From Vulcanimicrobiota bacterium (GTDB lineage Bacteria; Vulcanimicrobiota; Vulcanimicrobiia; Vulcanimicrobiales; Vulcanimicrobiaceae), in contig JAAXCX010000001.1 in NCBI GenBank assembly GCA_013036105.1, positions 186,001 through 250,000 on the forward strand: 64,000 nt of DNA, written 5' to 3'. Positions 35,158-43,354 of this stretch are shown here, piece after piece (positions within the stretch are counted from its first letter, which is position 1; every line of letters begins with the position of its first letter). A model generated the notes under the pieces. The model saw only the letters and a list, made by a program, of their open reading frames with translations, made no database searches and was not told the origin of the DNA. A program made the position numbers and the translations under genes.

Positions 35158-35247
35158 GCGATCGACGCGCTAAAAATCGGGACGACTTACCAAACCACGT
35201 ACGGCACGCTGTGGAAAGACGGCACGTTCTTTCCGCGCGGAACGAAA

Positions 35248-35481
35248 GTGCTCGTGGTCGGCTTGCATCTGGTCGAAGGCTTTTGCGTGCGCTTTCCGGC
35301 CGAAGTTGAAGGCGAGCCGCTCGAAACCTGGGAGGATTGGGAAGAGAGCGATTTTCTCGCGGAGGAAGGCGAGATCGAATCGGTGCCGCCGGTTTCGCAA
35401 GCGATGCTTTCTGAGGCGCAAGAAGTGCTGCGTGACGCCGAAGACGGCTGCCATCTGCATTTTCACGAAGACGCGGATTAA
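35248..35481 (+). CDS. small acidic protein of unknown function (start uncertain)
   Basis: 77 residues from GTG 35248. It is strongly acidic in the middle (ETWEDWEESDFLAEEGEIE) and ends with histidines (CHLHFHEDAD). The coding-like frame extends upstream to an ATC at 35161, reading IDALKIGTTYQTTYGTLWKDG, and follows the aldehyde dehydrogenase TGA after one codon in the same frame, but no ATG, GTG or TTG lies between. So the start could be an AUC, the GTG, or the tail could once have belonged to the dehydrogenase. I recognise no family. Confidence 0.45.
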   Translation: MLVVGLHLVEGFCVRFPAEVEGEPLETWEDWEESDFLAEEGEIESVPPVSQAMLSEAQEVLRDAEDGCHLHFHEDAD

Positions 35482-35490
35482 ATAAGAAGA

Positions 35491-35509
35491 GCCGCCTATT
35501 TAAGGCGGC
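35491..35509. terminator. GC-rich hairpin between the small ORF and boxB
   Basis: GCCGCC, loop TATTTAA, GGCGGC. There is no T-tract on the plus strand, so it may attenuate or stabilise the upstream message rather than end it. Confidence 0.4.
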
Positions 35510-35618
35510 CCCTCGCGTAGCGTAATCACTGTGTCGCCGTAGTAATTTTAGCACGCGAGAGGCCTGGGAGATAGGGGGCGCGAGGCTCGCAGGGCATAGT
35601 GGTATAAGGATAGACCTG

Positions 35619-36737
35619 ATGGCACGGATTGCGACGTTTGATGATTGGCTTGCTCTGCTGGAGGATTGGCAGAACGATATCGGCTTGAATAAGGAACTGA
35701 TCCAGCGCTACATGCCCGGCTACCAATTCGAAGCGAAGTACGGCGAACTGCCGACAAGCGAAATATACTTCGGCGATTTCAAAGGGCAGTCGCGCTGGGA
35801 GAAGCTCCTGCAGGTCCCCGATCAGCGCATGCGCGACGCGCTCATGAACATGATCGTCTATCAGGGCGACACGGAGTTTGCCTCCAACGAGCAGCAGCGT
35901 TTCCTGGTGAACAACGCGCCGTCGGAATACGATTTAGCCTCGCTCGTGCGCATCATGGTCGAAGAGACGCGCCACGGCTATCAGATGTGCCACCTGCTGA
36001 TCACGCACTTCGGCAACGACGGAAAGATCGAAGCGCAGAAACTGCTCGAGCGCCGCGCCTACGGCAAGAAGAACCGCCTGCTCAACGCGTTTAACGACGA
36101 TGTGACGCACTGGCTCGATTTCTTCGCCTACACCAACTTCATGGACCGCGACGGAAAATTTCAGTTGACGATGCTTTCACATTCGGGCTTCGCGCCGCTC
36201 GCGCAGTCGATGGGTCCGATGCTGCGCGAAGAGTCTTATCACATGGGAACCGGGATCTCGGGATTGCGCCGCATTGCGCAGGCCGGCGTCATTCCCGTGG
36301 ACCTGCAGCAAAAATACTACAACAAGTGGATCTCCGGTTCGCTCGATCTTTTCGGTACCGACCATTCGGGTTCGGCACAGTGGGCATACACGTGGGGTAT
36401 TAAGGGACGCGTCGATGAGGATAAGACCGGCGAAACCGCCGACAAAGAACACTTGAACGAACGCGCGCGCGGCCAATTTTACGACGAGATCGCCAAGACG
36501 GTCGAGCGCGTGAATGCCGTGAACGCCGCGGAGACCAAACTCTACGTGCCGGACATCCGGTTCAACCGGAAGATCGGCCAGTACGCTGGCCAATTCTGGA
36601 GCATCGACGGACGCTCGTTATCGCAATCCGAATGGGACGCGTACCTGCCTACCGTGCTGCCGACGGCCGAAGACGAAAAGAAAGTCCAAGAATTGACCAA
36701 AGACTCGAACTGGATCGCACCTAAAGGAAAAGAGTAA
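35619..36737 (+). CDS. BoxB-like benzoyl-CoA/phenylacetyl-CoA epoxidase subunit (diiron)
   Basis: 372 residues, shorter than BoxB (about 470). The chain tracks BoxB closely: GDTEFASNEQQRF, VEETRHGYQMCHLLITHFG, DDVTHWLDFFAYTNFMDRDGKFQL, LREESYHMG, and at the end FNRKIGQYAG..DGRSLSQSEW and NWIAPKGKE. The diiron ligands expected of this family are E86, the ExxH at 116-119 and the ExxH at 205-208. BoxB adds oxygen to benzoyl-CoA as a 2,3-epoxide; relatives act on phenylacetyl-CoA. An AAGGATAG ribosome site lies 8 bases upstream. No BoxA-like or PaaE-like reductase is nearby, so electron supply is unknown. Confidence 0.88.
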   Translation: MARIATFDDWLALLEDWQNDIGLNKELIQRYMPGYQFEAKYGELPTSEIYFGDFKGQSRWEKLLQVPDQRMRDALMNMIVYQGDTEFASNEQQRFLVNNAPSEYDLASLVRIMVEETRHGYQMCHLLITHFGNDGKIEAQKLLERRAYGKKNRLLNAFNDDVTHWLDFFAYTNFMDRDGKFQLTMLSHSGFAPLAQSMGPMLREESYHMGTGISGLRRIAQAGVIPVDLQQKYYNKWISGSLDLFGTDHSGSAQWAYTWGIKGRVDEDKTGETADKEHLNERARGQFYDEIAKTVERVNAVNAAETKLYVPDIRFNRKIGQYAGQFWSIDGRSLSQSEWDAYLPTVLPTAEDEKKVQELTKDSNWIAPKGKE

Positions 36738-37597
36738 TGGCTACAACCGCAAATGGACCCGCCGCCGTGCAGACCCCGTTCGGCCGCGAGGAACGTGCGC
36801 GCGACGGCAAGCGCGTCATCAACTATTCGAAAGACGGACACGTCGCCATCATCGAGATGGACGATCCGCCGGCGAACACCTACACGCACGAGATGATGCG
36901 CCAGCTCGACGAAGCGATTTTGGATGCGCGCTTCGATCAAGAGGTCGAAGTGATCGTGCTCACCGGCAAAGGCGAGAAGTTTTTTTCGGCGGGCGCGAAC
37001 ATCGCCATGCTCAACTCGGTCACGCCGGAATTCAAATACAATTTTTGCCTGCACGCCAACGAAACGCTCTCGAAACTCGAACAGACGCCCAAACTCGTTA
37101 TCGCCGCGCTGAATGGCCATTGTGTCGGTGGCGGCTTGGAGATTGCGATGGCCTGCGACATCCGCATCGGCCGTCAGGACGCGGGCAAAATAGGCTTGCC
37201 CGAAGTGGCGCTGGGCGTCTTACCGGGAACGGGCGGCACGCAGCGGCTCGCGCGCTTAGTTGGGAAATCGCGCGCGATCGAATTGATGGCGATGGGCCGG
37301 ACGTTCAGCTTCGAGCAAGCGTTGGAGTGGGGCATCGTCAACGACGTGTACGAAGGCGACGCGGCCAGCTTCCGCGATCAAGCACTGACATACGCCAAGC
37401 AGTTTACGTCGCCCAACAAAGCGCCGATGGCGGTCGGGCATATCAAGCGCGCCGTGCAGACGGGCATGGAACTGCCGCTGCAAGATGCGCTGGCGCTGGA
37501 GCGCGAGCTGCAGTCGCTGCTGTTCAAGAGCGAAGACGCCAAAGAAGGATTGGCCTCGTACAACGAAAAGCGCACCGCGCGCTTCAAGAACAAGTAA
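36737..37597 (+). CDS. enoyl-CoA hydratase/isomerase (crotonase) in BoxB cluster
   Basis: 286 residues, immediately after the BoxB-like gene (shared base). Crotonase motifs: FSAGANIAML, ALNGHCVGGGLEIAMACD with Glu135 and GLPEVALGVLPGTGGTQRL with Glu156, i.e. both catalytic glutamates of canonical hydratases. The first 30 residues (MATTANGPAAVQTPFGREER) are an extra polar lead, not seen in plain enoyl-CoA hydratases. BoxC, which opens the epoxide, is about 550 residues, so this single-domain protein probably does a later hydration or a simpler opening step. The function in the cluster is inferred from position. Confidence 0.9.
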   Translation: MATTANGPAAVQTPFGREERARDGKRVINYSKDGHVAIIEMDDPPANTYTHEMMRQLDEAILDARFDQEVEVIVLTGKGEKFFSAGANIAMLNSVTPEFKYNFCLHANETLSKLEQTPKLVIAALNGHCVGGGLEIAMACDIRIGRQDAGKIGLPEVALGVLPGTGGTQRLARLVGKSRAIELMAMGRTFSFEQALEWGIVNDVYEGDAASFRDQALTYAKQFTSPNKAPMAVGHIKRAVQTGMELPLQDALALERELQSLLFKSEDAKEGLASYNEKRTARFKNK

Positions 37598-37598
37598 G

Positions 37599-38768
37599 AT
37601 TCTCACGCTCGCGCGCAAGACGCTGTTCGAAGACCTGCCGCGCTTTTTCGTGGCGCTCGCCGGCGTCGTGTTCGCCGTCACGCTGCTCACCGTTCAGGTT
37701 GCGCTTTTTACCGGCTTTTCGAACTCGACCACGCTGCCGATTGCCGAATCGAGCGCCGATGTCTGGGTGAGTGCGCCCGAGATGATCTACTTCGAAGGCA
37801 CGCTTCCCATCGATTACGGCACCGTCGCCAAGATTCGCGCCGTGCCGGGGGTAGCGCGAGCCGAGGCGATGTCTCTGGGCATCGCGCGATGGCGCAGCCC
37901 GCATGACGAATTGGCGCTCGGACGCATCATCGGTTTCGATCCGCGTGGGACGCTTTTTAATCCCGGCGGCGCCAACCGCGCCACGCTGGATCTCTTGCAA
38001 AAGCCGTACGCCTTTGCGGTGGACGCCACGCAGCTGCATATCTTGGACCTGCGCGCCGGACAGAGCGGCGTGATCGGCTCGTTGCCGGCGCATCTGGCGT
38101 ACGTGACGCGCGGCACTCAACCGATCGTTTCGGCCACGTTTTTCTACACGTCGCTCGAGACGGCGAACGCGTACACGCCGTCGGCGTTGTCGTTTTTCTC
38201 GCCCCCCGGATCGGCGCCGCCGCCGCTGGAAGAGACCGATCCCATTATGTACGTGATGGTGAAAGCGCAGAGCCCGGCCGATTCCGCGCAACTGGCCGCC
38301 GCAATTCAGCGCAGCGTTCCGCACGTTCGCGCGCTGACGCGCGACCAAATGCTGGCGGCGACTCGCGACTACTGGGTCAAGAGAACCGGAATCGGCTTCA
38401 TTCTATCGCTGATCGCGTTGATGGGCGCTTTCGTGGGAGTGGTGATCGTCGGACAGATTCTCTACACGTCGATCAACGAGCACTTCCAGGAATACGGAAC
38501 ACTCAAAGCGATCGGCGTGAGTGACGGCTACCTGTACGGCGTCATCGCGCTGCAAGCAACGTGCATGGCGGTGATCGGCTACGTCTTGAGCTTGGCGCTC
38601 ACGTTTGCGGTTCGCGGCGTAGCGGCCGAGCGCGGCGTCGATATCTTGATCACGCCCGGCGGCGCGCTGCTTGTGCTGGCCGCAGCGCTCGTTATTTGCA
38701 TCAGCGCGGGCATGATCGCGATGCAGCGCGTCGTTCGTTCCGATCCCGCTTTGGTGTTCCGAGCGTAA
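37599..38768 (+). CDS. ABC transporter permease, FtsX/DevC type
   Basis: About 390 residues. The frame starts ILTLARKTLFEDLPRFFVALAGVVFAV directly after the crotonase TAA; homologous DevC/MacB proteins include this cytoplasmic lead, yet the first codon is ATT (37599). The next GTG (37650) would cut the lead and the previous GTG/ATG-type codon is deep in the crotonase gene, so an ATT start is my preference. A periplasmic loop of about 200 residues separates the first helix from three C-terminal helices (GIGFILSLIALMGAFVGVVIVGQIL, EYGTLKAIGVSDGYLYGVIAL), the DevC arrangement. It pairs with the ATPase at 38770 and would export lipids or small molecules. Confidence 0.85.
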   Translation: MLTLARKTLFEDLPRFFVALAGVVFAVTLLTVQVALFTGFSNSTTLPIAESSADVWVSAPEMIYFEGTLPIDYGTVAKIRAVPGVARAEAMSLGIARWRSPHDELALGRIIGFDPRGTLFNPGGANRATLDLLQKPYAFAVDATQLHILDLRAGQSGVIGSLPAHLAYVTRGTQPIVSATFFYTSLETANAYTPSALSFFSPPGSAPPPLEETDPIMYVMVKAQSPADSAQLAAAIQRSVPHVRALTRDQMLAATRDYWVKRTGIGFILSLIALMGAFVGVVIVGQILYTSINEHFQEYGTLKAIGVSDGYLYGVIALQATCMAVIGYVLSLALTFAVRGVAAERGVDILITPGGALLVLAAALVICISAGMIAMQRVVRSDPALVFRA

Positions 38769-38769
38769 C

Positions 38770-39441
38770 ATGCTTGACAAGGTTGCGGTGACGGTACACG
38801 ACTTGCGGATGACGTACCCGAGCACGAAGCCCGTGCATGCCCTCAAGGGCGTCTCGATCGACATCCGGCAGGGCGAGTTGCTGCTCATCATGGGGCCGTC
38901 CGGATCGGGGAAAAGCACGCTGCTCTCGATCGTCGGCGGATTGCTGACGCCGACCGCCGGCAGCGTTGTGGTGCTGGGGACCGAGATCACCCGCTTGGGG
39001 CGCAACGAACTGGCGCGTTTCCGATTACGGAGTTTCGGATACGTTTTTCAAGGATTCAATCTCTTCAATGCGATGACCGGCGCCGAGAACGTCGAGCTCG
39101 CCTACAACGTTCGCGGCATTCGCGGCCGGCGCGCCCGCAAAGCGTCCCGTGACGCGCTCGCGCAGCTTGGTTTAGAGGAACAAGCGAACCGGCCTGCGCG
39201 CGAACTCTCCGGCGGGGAGAAGCAGCGTGTCGCCATCGCGCGGGCGCTAGCGGGCGATCCCTGCGCGATTCTCGCCGACGAGCCGACCTCACAGCTCGAT
39301 ACGGAGAACGGCGCGATTGTCACGAACATTCTGAGCGACCTGGCGCGCAAGCGCGGGACGACGGTGGTCATTACCTCGCACGACGACCGGATTCGCCGTG
39401 CCGCCGAACGCGTCGTTCTGCTCGACGATGGGAGACTATGA
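38770..39441 (+). CDS. ABC transporter ATP-binding protein, LolD/MacB/DevA type
   Basis: 223 residues. Walker A GPSGSGKST, Q-loop FGYVFQGFNLFNAMTGAENVELAY, signature LSGGEKQRVAIARAL and Walker B AILADEPTSQLD are intact, and the small size fits the FtsX-type exporter class. It follows its permease by 1 base. These mechanotransmission-type pumps act on substrates in the membrane or periplasm; no periplasmic adaptor gene is adjacent, unlike MacA-MacB. The next gene starts 1 base after the stop. Confidence 0.92.
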   Translation: MLDKVAVTVHDLRMTYPSTKPVHALKGVSIDIRQGELLLIMGPSGSGKSTLLSIVGGLLTPTAGSVVVLGTEITRLGRNELARFRLRSFGYVFQGFNLFNAMTGAENVELAYNVRGIRGRRARKASRDALAQLGLEEQANRPARELSGGEKQRVAIARALAGDPCAILADEPTSQLDTENGAIVTNILSDLARKRGTTVVITSHDDRIRRAAERVVLLDDGRL

Positions 39442-39442
39442 T

Positions 39443-39919
39443 ATGCGTGCTCTTTGCGTACTTAGCGCAACATTGGTTTTCACAATCGCGCTATCGCAAC
39501 CGGCCGGCGCGCAGTGCGGACGAGGATCGTATCAGACGTTCTTGCATGGATTTGAATCGGCGCGCGACATGATGCGTACGAAGCCGCAGCCGGCATATAA
39601 CGCGTTTGTTGCACTCAAATCCAAAGCCGAAGCCTGCGGCCGGGGAGAAAGCCGCGCCGACGTCCGCTACAAGCTGCAACTCTTCGAAACCGGTCTGGAC
39701 GGCTACATCGGCGCCGCCGACGCCGAACGCGGAAACGTTCCGCGAGGCCGCGCGCAGGCCGATGCGGCGATGACGCAAGCGCTCGCGATCGAACGCGCTC
39801 ACCGCTCCAAGCCATCCGAACTGCAGCTCGCGCAAGAACTGATCGCGCAGCTGAGAACGCCGCTGCAGATTATCGACGGCCTGCAAGGCTCCGCCTCGCC
39901 CAGGCCGACGCCGCCATAG
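39443..39919 (+). CDS. secreted protein of unknown function
   Basis: 158 residues from ATG 39443, with signal peptide RALCVLSATLVFTIALSQPAGA. The mature chain is helical and charged (KLQLFETGLDGYIGAADAERG, QLAQELIAQLRTPLQ), resembling an alpha-helical periplasmic domain. It has cysteine pairs CGRGSYQ and CGRGES that may be disulfide-linked. No family recognised. It begins 1 base after the ABC ATPase stop, so probably the last gene of that operon. Confidence 0.7.
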   Translation: MRALCVLSATLVFTIALSQPAGAQCGRGSYQTFLHGFESARDMMRTKPQPAYNAFVALKSKAEACGRGESRADVRYKLQLFETGLDGYIGAADAERGNVPRGRAQADAAMTQALAIERAHRSKPSELQLAQELIAQLRTPLQIIDGLQGSASPRPTPP

Positions 39920-40399
39920 TTAAGGCTTCATACAGACGCTATGCGTTAGGAGCTTCTTGCCCTGAAGGTTGCCGGTGACGTCGAGCGTGTATTTGGCCGG
40001 CGACAGCCGGCTATAGACGACAGTCAGAGCGATCTGCGGATAAACCGCATGGAACGCGATATGATTGCTGCCTGACGCGGTTCCGTGCAGCACGTCATAG
40101 TTGCCGGCCAGAAACGCGTCGAGCACGACCCACGTGCTGTCGGCTTTGTTGAATGTGAGGGTATGCTCCGCCGTTACCTGTCCCTTGACGCTGTCGGTGG
40201 CGCGCAGCCAGAGTCCGCCGAGCGGGGCGCTCCAATCCTGACTGTAGGTTCCGTTATTGCCGCCGGTTTGCGTGCACGTCCAGTGACCGCGCAGCTGCAG
40301 TGCGACCAAAGGAGACGCCGCCGTCTTTGCATGCACCGTCGCGATGCCGCTTGCCAGCACCGCGGTCGCAATGGCCGCCAGAAAAAGTCTTCCAATCAT
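39920..40399 (-). CDS. secreted protein of unknown function
   Basis: 159 residues from ATG 40399, with GGAGGTTGGAG before it. Signal peptide MIGRLFLAAIATAVLASGIATVHA. The mature part is beta-rich and ends in a threonine and lysine-rich strand, with isolated cysteines (RGHWTCTQTG and HSVCMKP) able to form one disulfide. Its stop is back to back with the preceding convergent gene. No family recognised; a lipocalin-like or other beta-barrel binding fold would be worth testing. Confidence 0.72.
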   Translation of the reverse strand: MIGRLFLAAIATAVLASGIATVHAKTAASPLVALQLRGHWTCTQTGGNNGTYSQDWSAPLGGLWLRATDSVKGQVTAEHTLTFNKADSTWVVLDAFLAGNYDVLHGTASGSNHIAFHAVYPQIALTVVYSRLSPAKYTLDVTGNLQGKKLLTHSVCMKP

Positions 40400-40428
40400 G
40401 CTCCAACCTCCACGCACTGGGTTACCCA

Positions 40429-41574
40429 TTACGGAACTTCAGCCTCCATTTCTTCGGGCTCCTCAGCGGGTTTGAAGAGTGTTTGCGCAACGAGCGTCGG
40501 CACGACCGCCGTCAATATCACGACCGTTACCAAAGCCGTGTACTGCGTCTGATTGATGTAGTGGTGCGTGAGCCCGTACAAGCTCGAGATCGTGCCGAAC
40601 GTCAAGCCGGTTGCCATTAACAGCGTCAGGTAGGCAGCATTCTCCCGCGAGTAGCGAAACCCGTACCGTGCGATTGGAAGCACGGCCGCGATTTTCGCGA
40701 CGATCTTTACGAAGAAGAGAACGACGATCAGCCAAACGCTGCCCGCAGCCGCCGAGAATGAAATGTACGTGCCGGCTTTGATGAAATAAAACGGCGCCAG
40801 CAGTGCCATCGTCATCGTTTGCAGGCGGCGCTTGACGTCGGGGTAGGTGAATAGGAAACCGGCGCACGCTATGCCGAGGAAATACGCCGGCAGAACGCCT
40901 TCGCTTTTCGCGTACGTTGCCAGCGCCGCCAACACGAAGATAACGGCAAACAGTATCCGCAAGCCCGGCTCGCTGACATATTTGCGCGTACGCTCCACGA
41001 CTGCGGGAAGCAATTTCGGCATGACGATCATTCCACCGACGATGCCTGCAATGAGTAATGCCAGCCAGATATTGTAGTTGGCAAAGAGCAGTCCGAGGGC
41101 GGCGACCGTCCCTAAGTCGGTAAAAAAGCATGCGGCCAAGATCAGTTGCCCGAACTCGCGCCCGGCGAGTCCCGACTCAACCATGACCGCGTAGACGACC
41201 GCGACGGACGTCGTCGACATTGCAAGCCCTGCGATCTTAGCCGCGGGAGCGCTCCAGTGCGCGATGAACAGCGCATAGCCCATCGCGGCGAGAAACGGCG
41301 CGAGAAAAGATGCGGCGCCCAGCACGGTCGAAGGAACGAGCTGTTTGCGGAGCACTGCCGGATCGATCTCCGCCCCGGCGAGAAACGTCAGCAAGATGCT
41401 GCCGAACCCGGCGACAAAATCGATCCATGCGTTGGTGTGCAGCATGATGAAATTGCCCGCCAGCATCCCGACGATAATCTCGGCGAGCGCGGCCGGCATT
41501 TTGATCCGGATGGCAATGACGGCGCTCAAAGCGGCCAGCGCCATCCAAATCGCCGCGACCGTCCACATGTTCAT
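40429..41574 (-). CDS. cation:proton antiporter (CPA2, KefB/NhaS type)
   Basis: 381 residues from ATG 41574 with GGGAG about 8 bases upstream. About twelve hydrophobic helices. Motifs typical of the Na+/H+ exchanger fold: IKMPAALAEIIVGMLAGNF (the family's helix 2), SILLTFLAGAEIDPAVLRKQLVP (the LFLxGLE-like motif) and GREFGQLILAACFFTDLGTVAALGLLF with the Asp pair of the transport site. No TrkA domain is attached, so a plain cation/proton exchanger. It follows the DNA ligase gene on the same strand after about 60 bases, which may hold its promoter. Confidence 0.9.
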   Translation of the reverse strand: MNMWTVAAIWMALAALSAVIAIRIKMPAALAEIIVGMLAGNFIMLHTNAWIDFVAGFGSILLTFLAGAEIDPAVLRKQLVPSTVLGAASFLAPFLAAMGYALFIAHWSAPAAKIAGLAMSTTSVAVVYAVMVESGLAGREFGQLILAACFFTDLGTVAALGLLFANYNIWLALLIAGIVGGMIVMPKLLPAVVERTRKYVSEPGLRILFAVIFVLAALATYAKSEGVLPAYFLGIACAGFLFTYPDVKRRLQTMTMALLAPFYFIKAGTYISFSAAAGSVWLIVVLFFVKIVAKIAAVLPIARYGFRYSRENAAYLTLLMATGLTFGTISSLYGLTHHYINQTQYTALVTVVILTAVVPTLVAQTLFKPAEEPEEMEAEVP

Positions 41575-41632
41575 AAAAAAACTCCCGTCTAAGCGTCCAG
41601 TGCTGACAGGAGCCATTAGCCGTCACCGGCGG

Positions 41633-43351
41633 TTATCGGGGAGCTCCATCCCCTTCGGGAGCGCGTTTCGATAGCGCCGACGGCGCCCCTTGGCCGCTCT
41701 CGCGAGACAGCATTTCCCGGTAGATCTCCTCGACCCGGGCAAGTGTATCAATCTCCGCGGGCGGCTTGTCGCCGCGCAGCCGGACGATGCGAGGAAAACG
41801 CAGCGCGAATCCGCTTTCGTGCAGGCTGCTTGGCTGGATGATGTCAAACGCAACCTCAAGCACGATTGCCGGTTCGACTGCGATTGCGTGCCCGCGTTTT
41901 CCGCGCTGGTGAGCTAGGAACCAAGTCGTCAGCTCAGCGATCTCCGCGTCGGTTAAACCCGAATACGCCTTGCCGATCGTCTGCAGCTCACCGTCGTTTG
42001 CCCGCACCGCGAACGTATAATCGGAAAGCACTTTTGCGCGCTTGCCTTGTCCCCACTCGACCGCCACCACGACAACGTCGAGCGTCGAGAGTTCGCGTTT
42101 GAGTTTGAGCCACCATTTGCCGCGGCGTCCGGGATGGTATGGAGAATCGCTTCGCTTGAGCATAAGGCCTTCATGTCCGCGGCCGCGCGCCGCTGCGAAC
42201 AATTCGTGCAACTCCTCCGGTGCGGGCGTTTCGGAAACGCGCGTGAACGGCGCGATCTCCAGATGCTCGCGCGGCATAATCGTTTCAGCCAGGCGTTCCC
42301 GGCGCTCGACCAGCGGTTCGTCGATCAAGAAGTCTTCGCCCGACGCGAGCATGTCGAAGACGACATAGCTGACGGGCACCTCCTGAAGAAGCTCCGCTTC
42401 GACGGTCTTACGCTGCAGGCGCGCTTGCAAGTAGCGAAATGGCAGCACGTTTTCCCCGCGCATCGCGACGAGCTCGCCGTCGAGCATGAAGTTGCCGGGA
42501 ATCGCTTCGAGCGCGGCGGCGACTTCGGGATACGATTGCGTGACGTCGTTCAGCGTGCGCGAGAAGAGTCTGACGCGCTCGCCGGTCTTATGCGCCTGCG
42601 CGCGAATGCCGTCGAATTTTTCTTCGGCCAGCCACGTGCCCGTGCGCAAGTCTTTGTAATCGGATCCGTAGAGCACGGGCGTTGCAAGCATGAAGCCGAT
42701 CGGCGAGCCGTAAGCGATCTGCAGGTCGCCAAGCCTCCCGTCGCGTGCCGCGATCGCCACCGCGCCGATGTCGCCCGCCGCCATGACGGCGCGCCGGACG
42801 TCGTGCGCGTCGCGTTCGAACGCCGCGGCAACCGCGTCGGCAACCAAGCCTTCGCGTAAACCGATGCGCAGATCGCCCGTCATGATCTTGATGACGTACG
42901 TCGCTTCGGTTGCATCGGTGCAAGCGCGTAAAATGCGTTCGCAGATGGCTTCGCGTTTCTTTCCGGCGGCCTTCCCGTGCGCGTTCGCGATCTCTTCGAA
43001 AAGCGCGTAGAGCGCTGCCGGGGTCAGCGTTTCGGAGAACAGCGCCAGGTCCACTGCGGGACGAACGAACGGCCCGAGTGCCGCGCCGAGGTCGCCGTGT
43101 TCGCGATAATTCGCGCCGAGCTCGGCTTCTTTGACACCCCACGCGTTCTGCGCGGCAGCGACGATCGTGCGCCAGCCGATGCCCAGACTGCGATCGTCGC
43201 GCGCGGCGAACGGATTGCCGGTAAAAAAGCGCGCCGCCGCGCTCAGATTGGCGTTATCAAGCGAGCGAAAGTACTCCGCGAGCAGCGCGATTTTTTCGAG
43301 CTTTCCGGGTCGCGCCGCAATCGCCGCGCAGGTTTCGCCGAAACGGAACAT
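41633..43351 (-). CDS. ATP-dependent DNA ligase, Lhr-associated
   Basis: 572 residues. The ligase motif I EEKFDGIRAQ carries the adenylated lysine, and SRTLNDVTQSYPEV, FMLDGELVAM and EGLMLKRSDSPYHPGRRGKWWLKLK are the further nucleotidyl-transferase motifs. The N-terminal about 180 residues are the helical DNA-binding domain. There is no polymerase or nuclease domain, so it is not LigD. The gene begins 3 bases after the MBL exonuclease stop. This pair, with Lhr and PdeM elsewhere in the window, is the ligase-associated repair set. Confidence 0.93.
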   Translation of the reverse strand: MFRFGETCAAIAARPGKLEKIALLAEYFRSLDNANLSAAARFFTGNPFAARDDRSLGIGWRTIVAAAQNAWGVKEAELGANYREHGDLGAALGPFVRPAVDLALFSETLTPAALYALFEEIANAHGKAAGKKREAICERILRACTDATEATYVIKIMTGDLRIGLREGLVADAVAAAFERDAHDVRRAVMAAGDIGAVAIAARDGRLGDLQIAYGSPIGFMLATPVLYGSDYKDLRTGTWLAEEKFDGIRAQAHKTGERVRLFSRTLNDVTQSYPEVAAALEAIPGNFMLDGELVAMRGENVLPFRYLQARLQRKTVEAELLQEVPVSYVVFDMLASGEDFLIDEPLVERRERLAETIMPREHLEIAPFTRVSETPAPEELHELFAAARGRGHEGLMLKRSDSPYHPGRRGKWWLKLKRELSTLDVVVVAVEWGQGKRAKVLSDYTFAVRANDGELQTIGKAYSGLTDAEIAELTTWFLAHQRGKRGHAIAVEPAIVLEVAFDIIQPSSLHESGFALRFPRIVRLRGDKPPAEIDTLARVEEIYREMLSRESGQGAPSALSKRAPEGDGAPR

Positions 43352-43354
43352 GCC

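Noticed and set aside
35575-35615. A tRNA-like stretch (AGTGGTATAAGG) before the BoxB-like gene
   Set aside because: No acceptor or T-arm pairing is seen; it looks like a leader and ribosome site.
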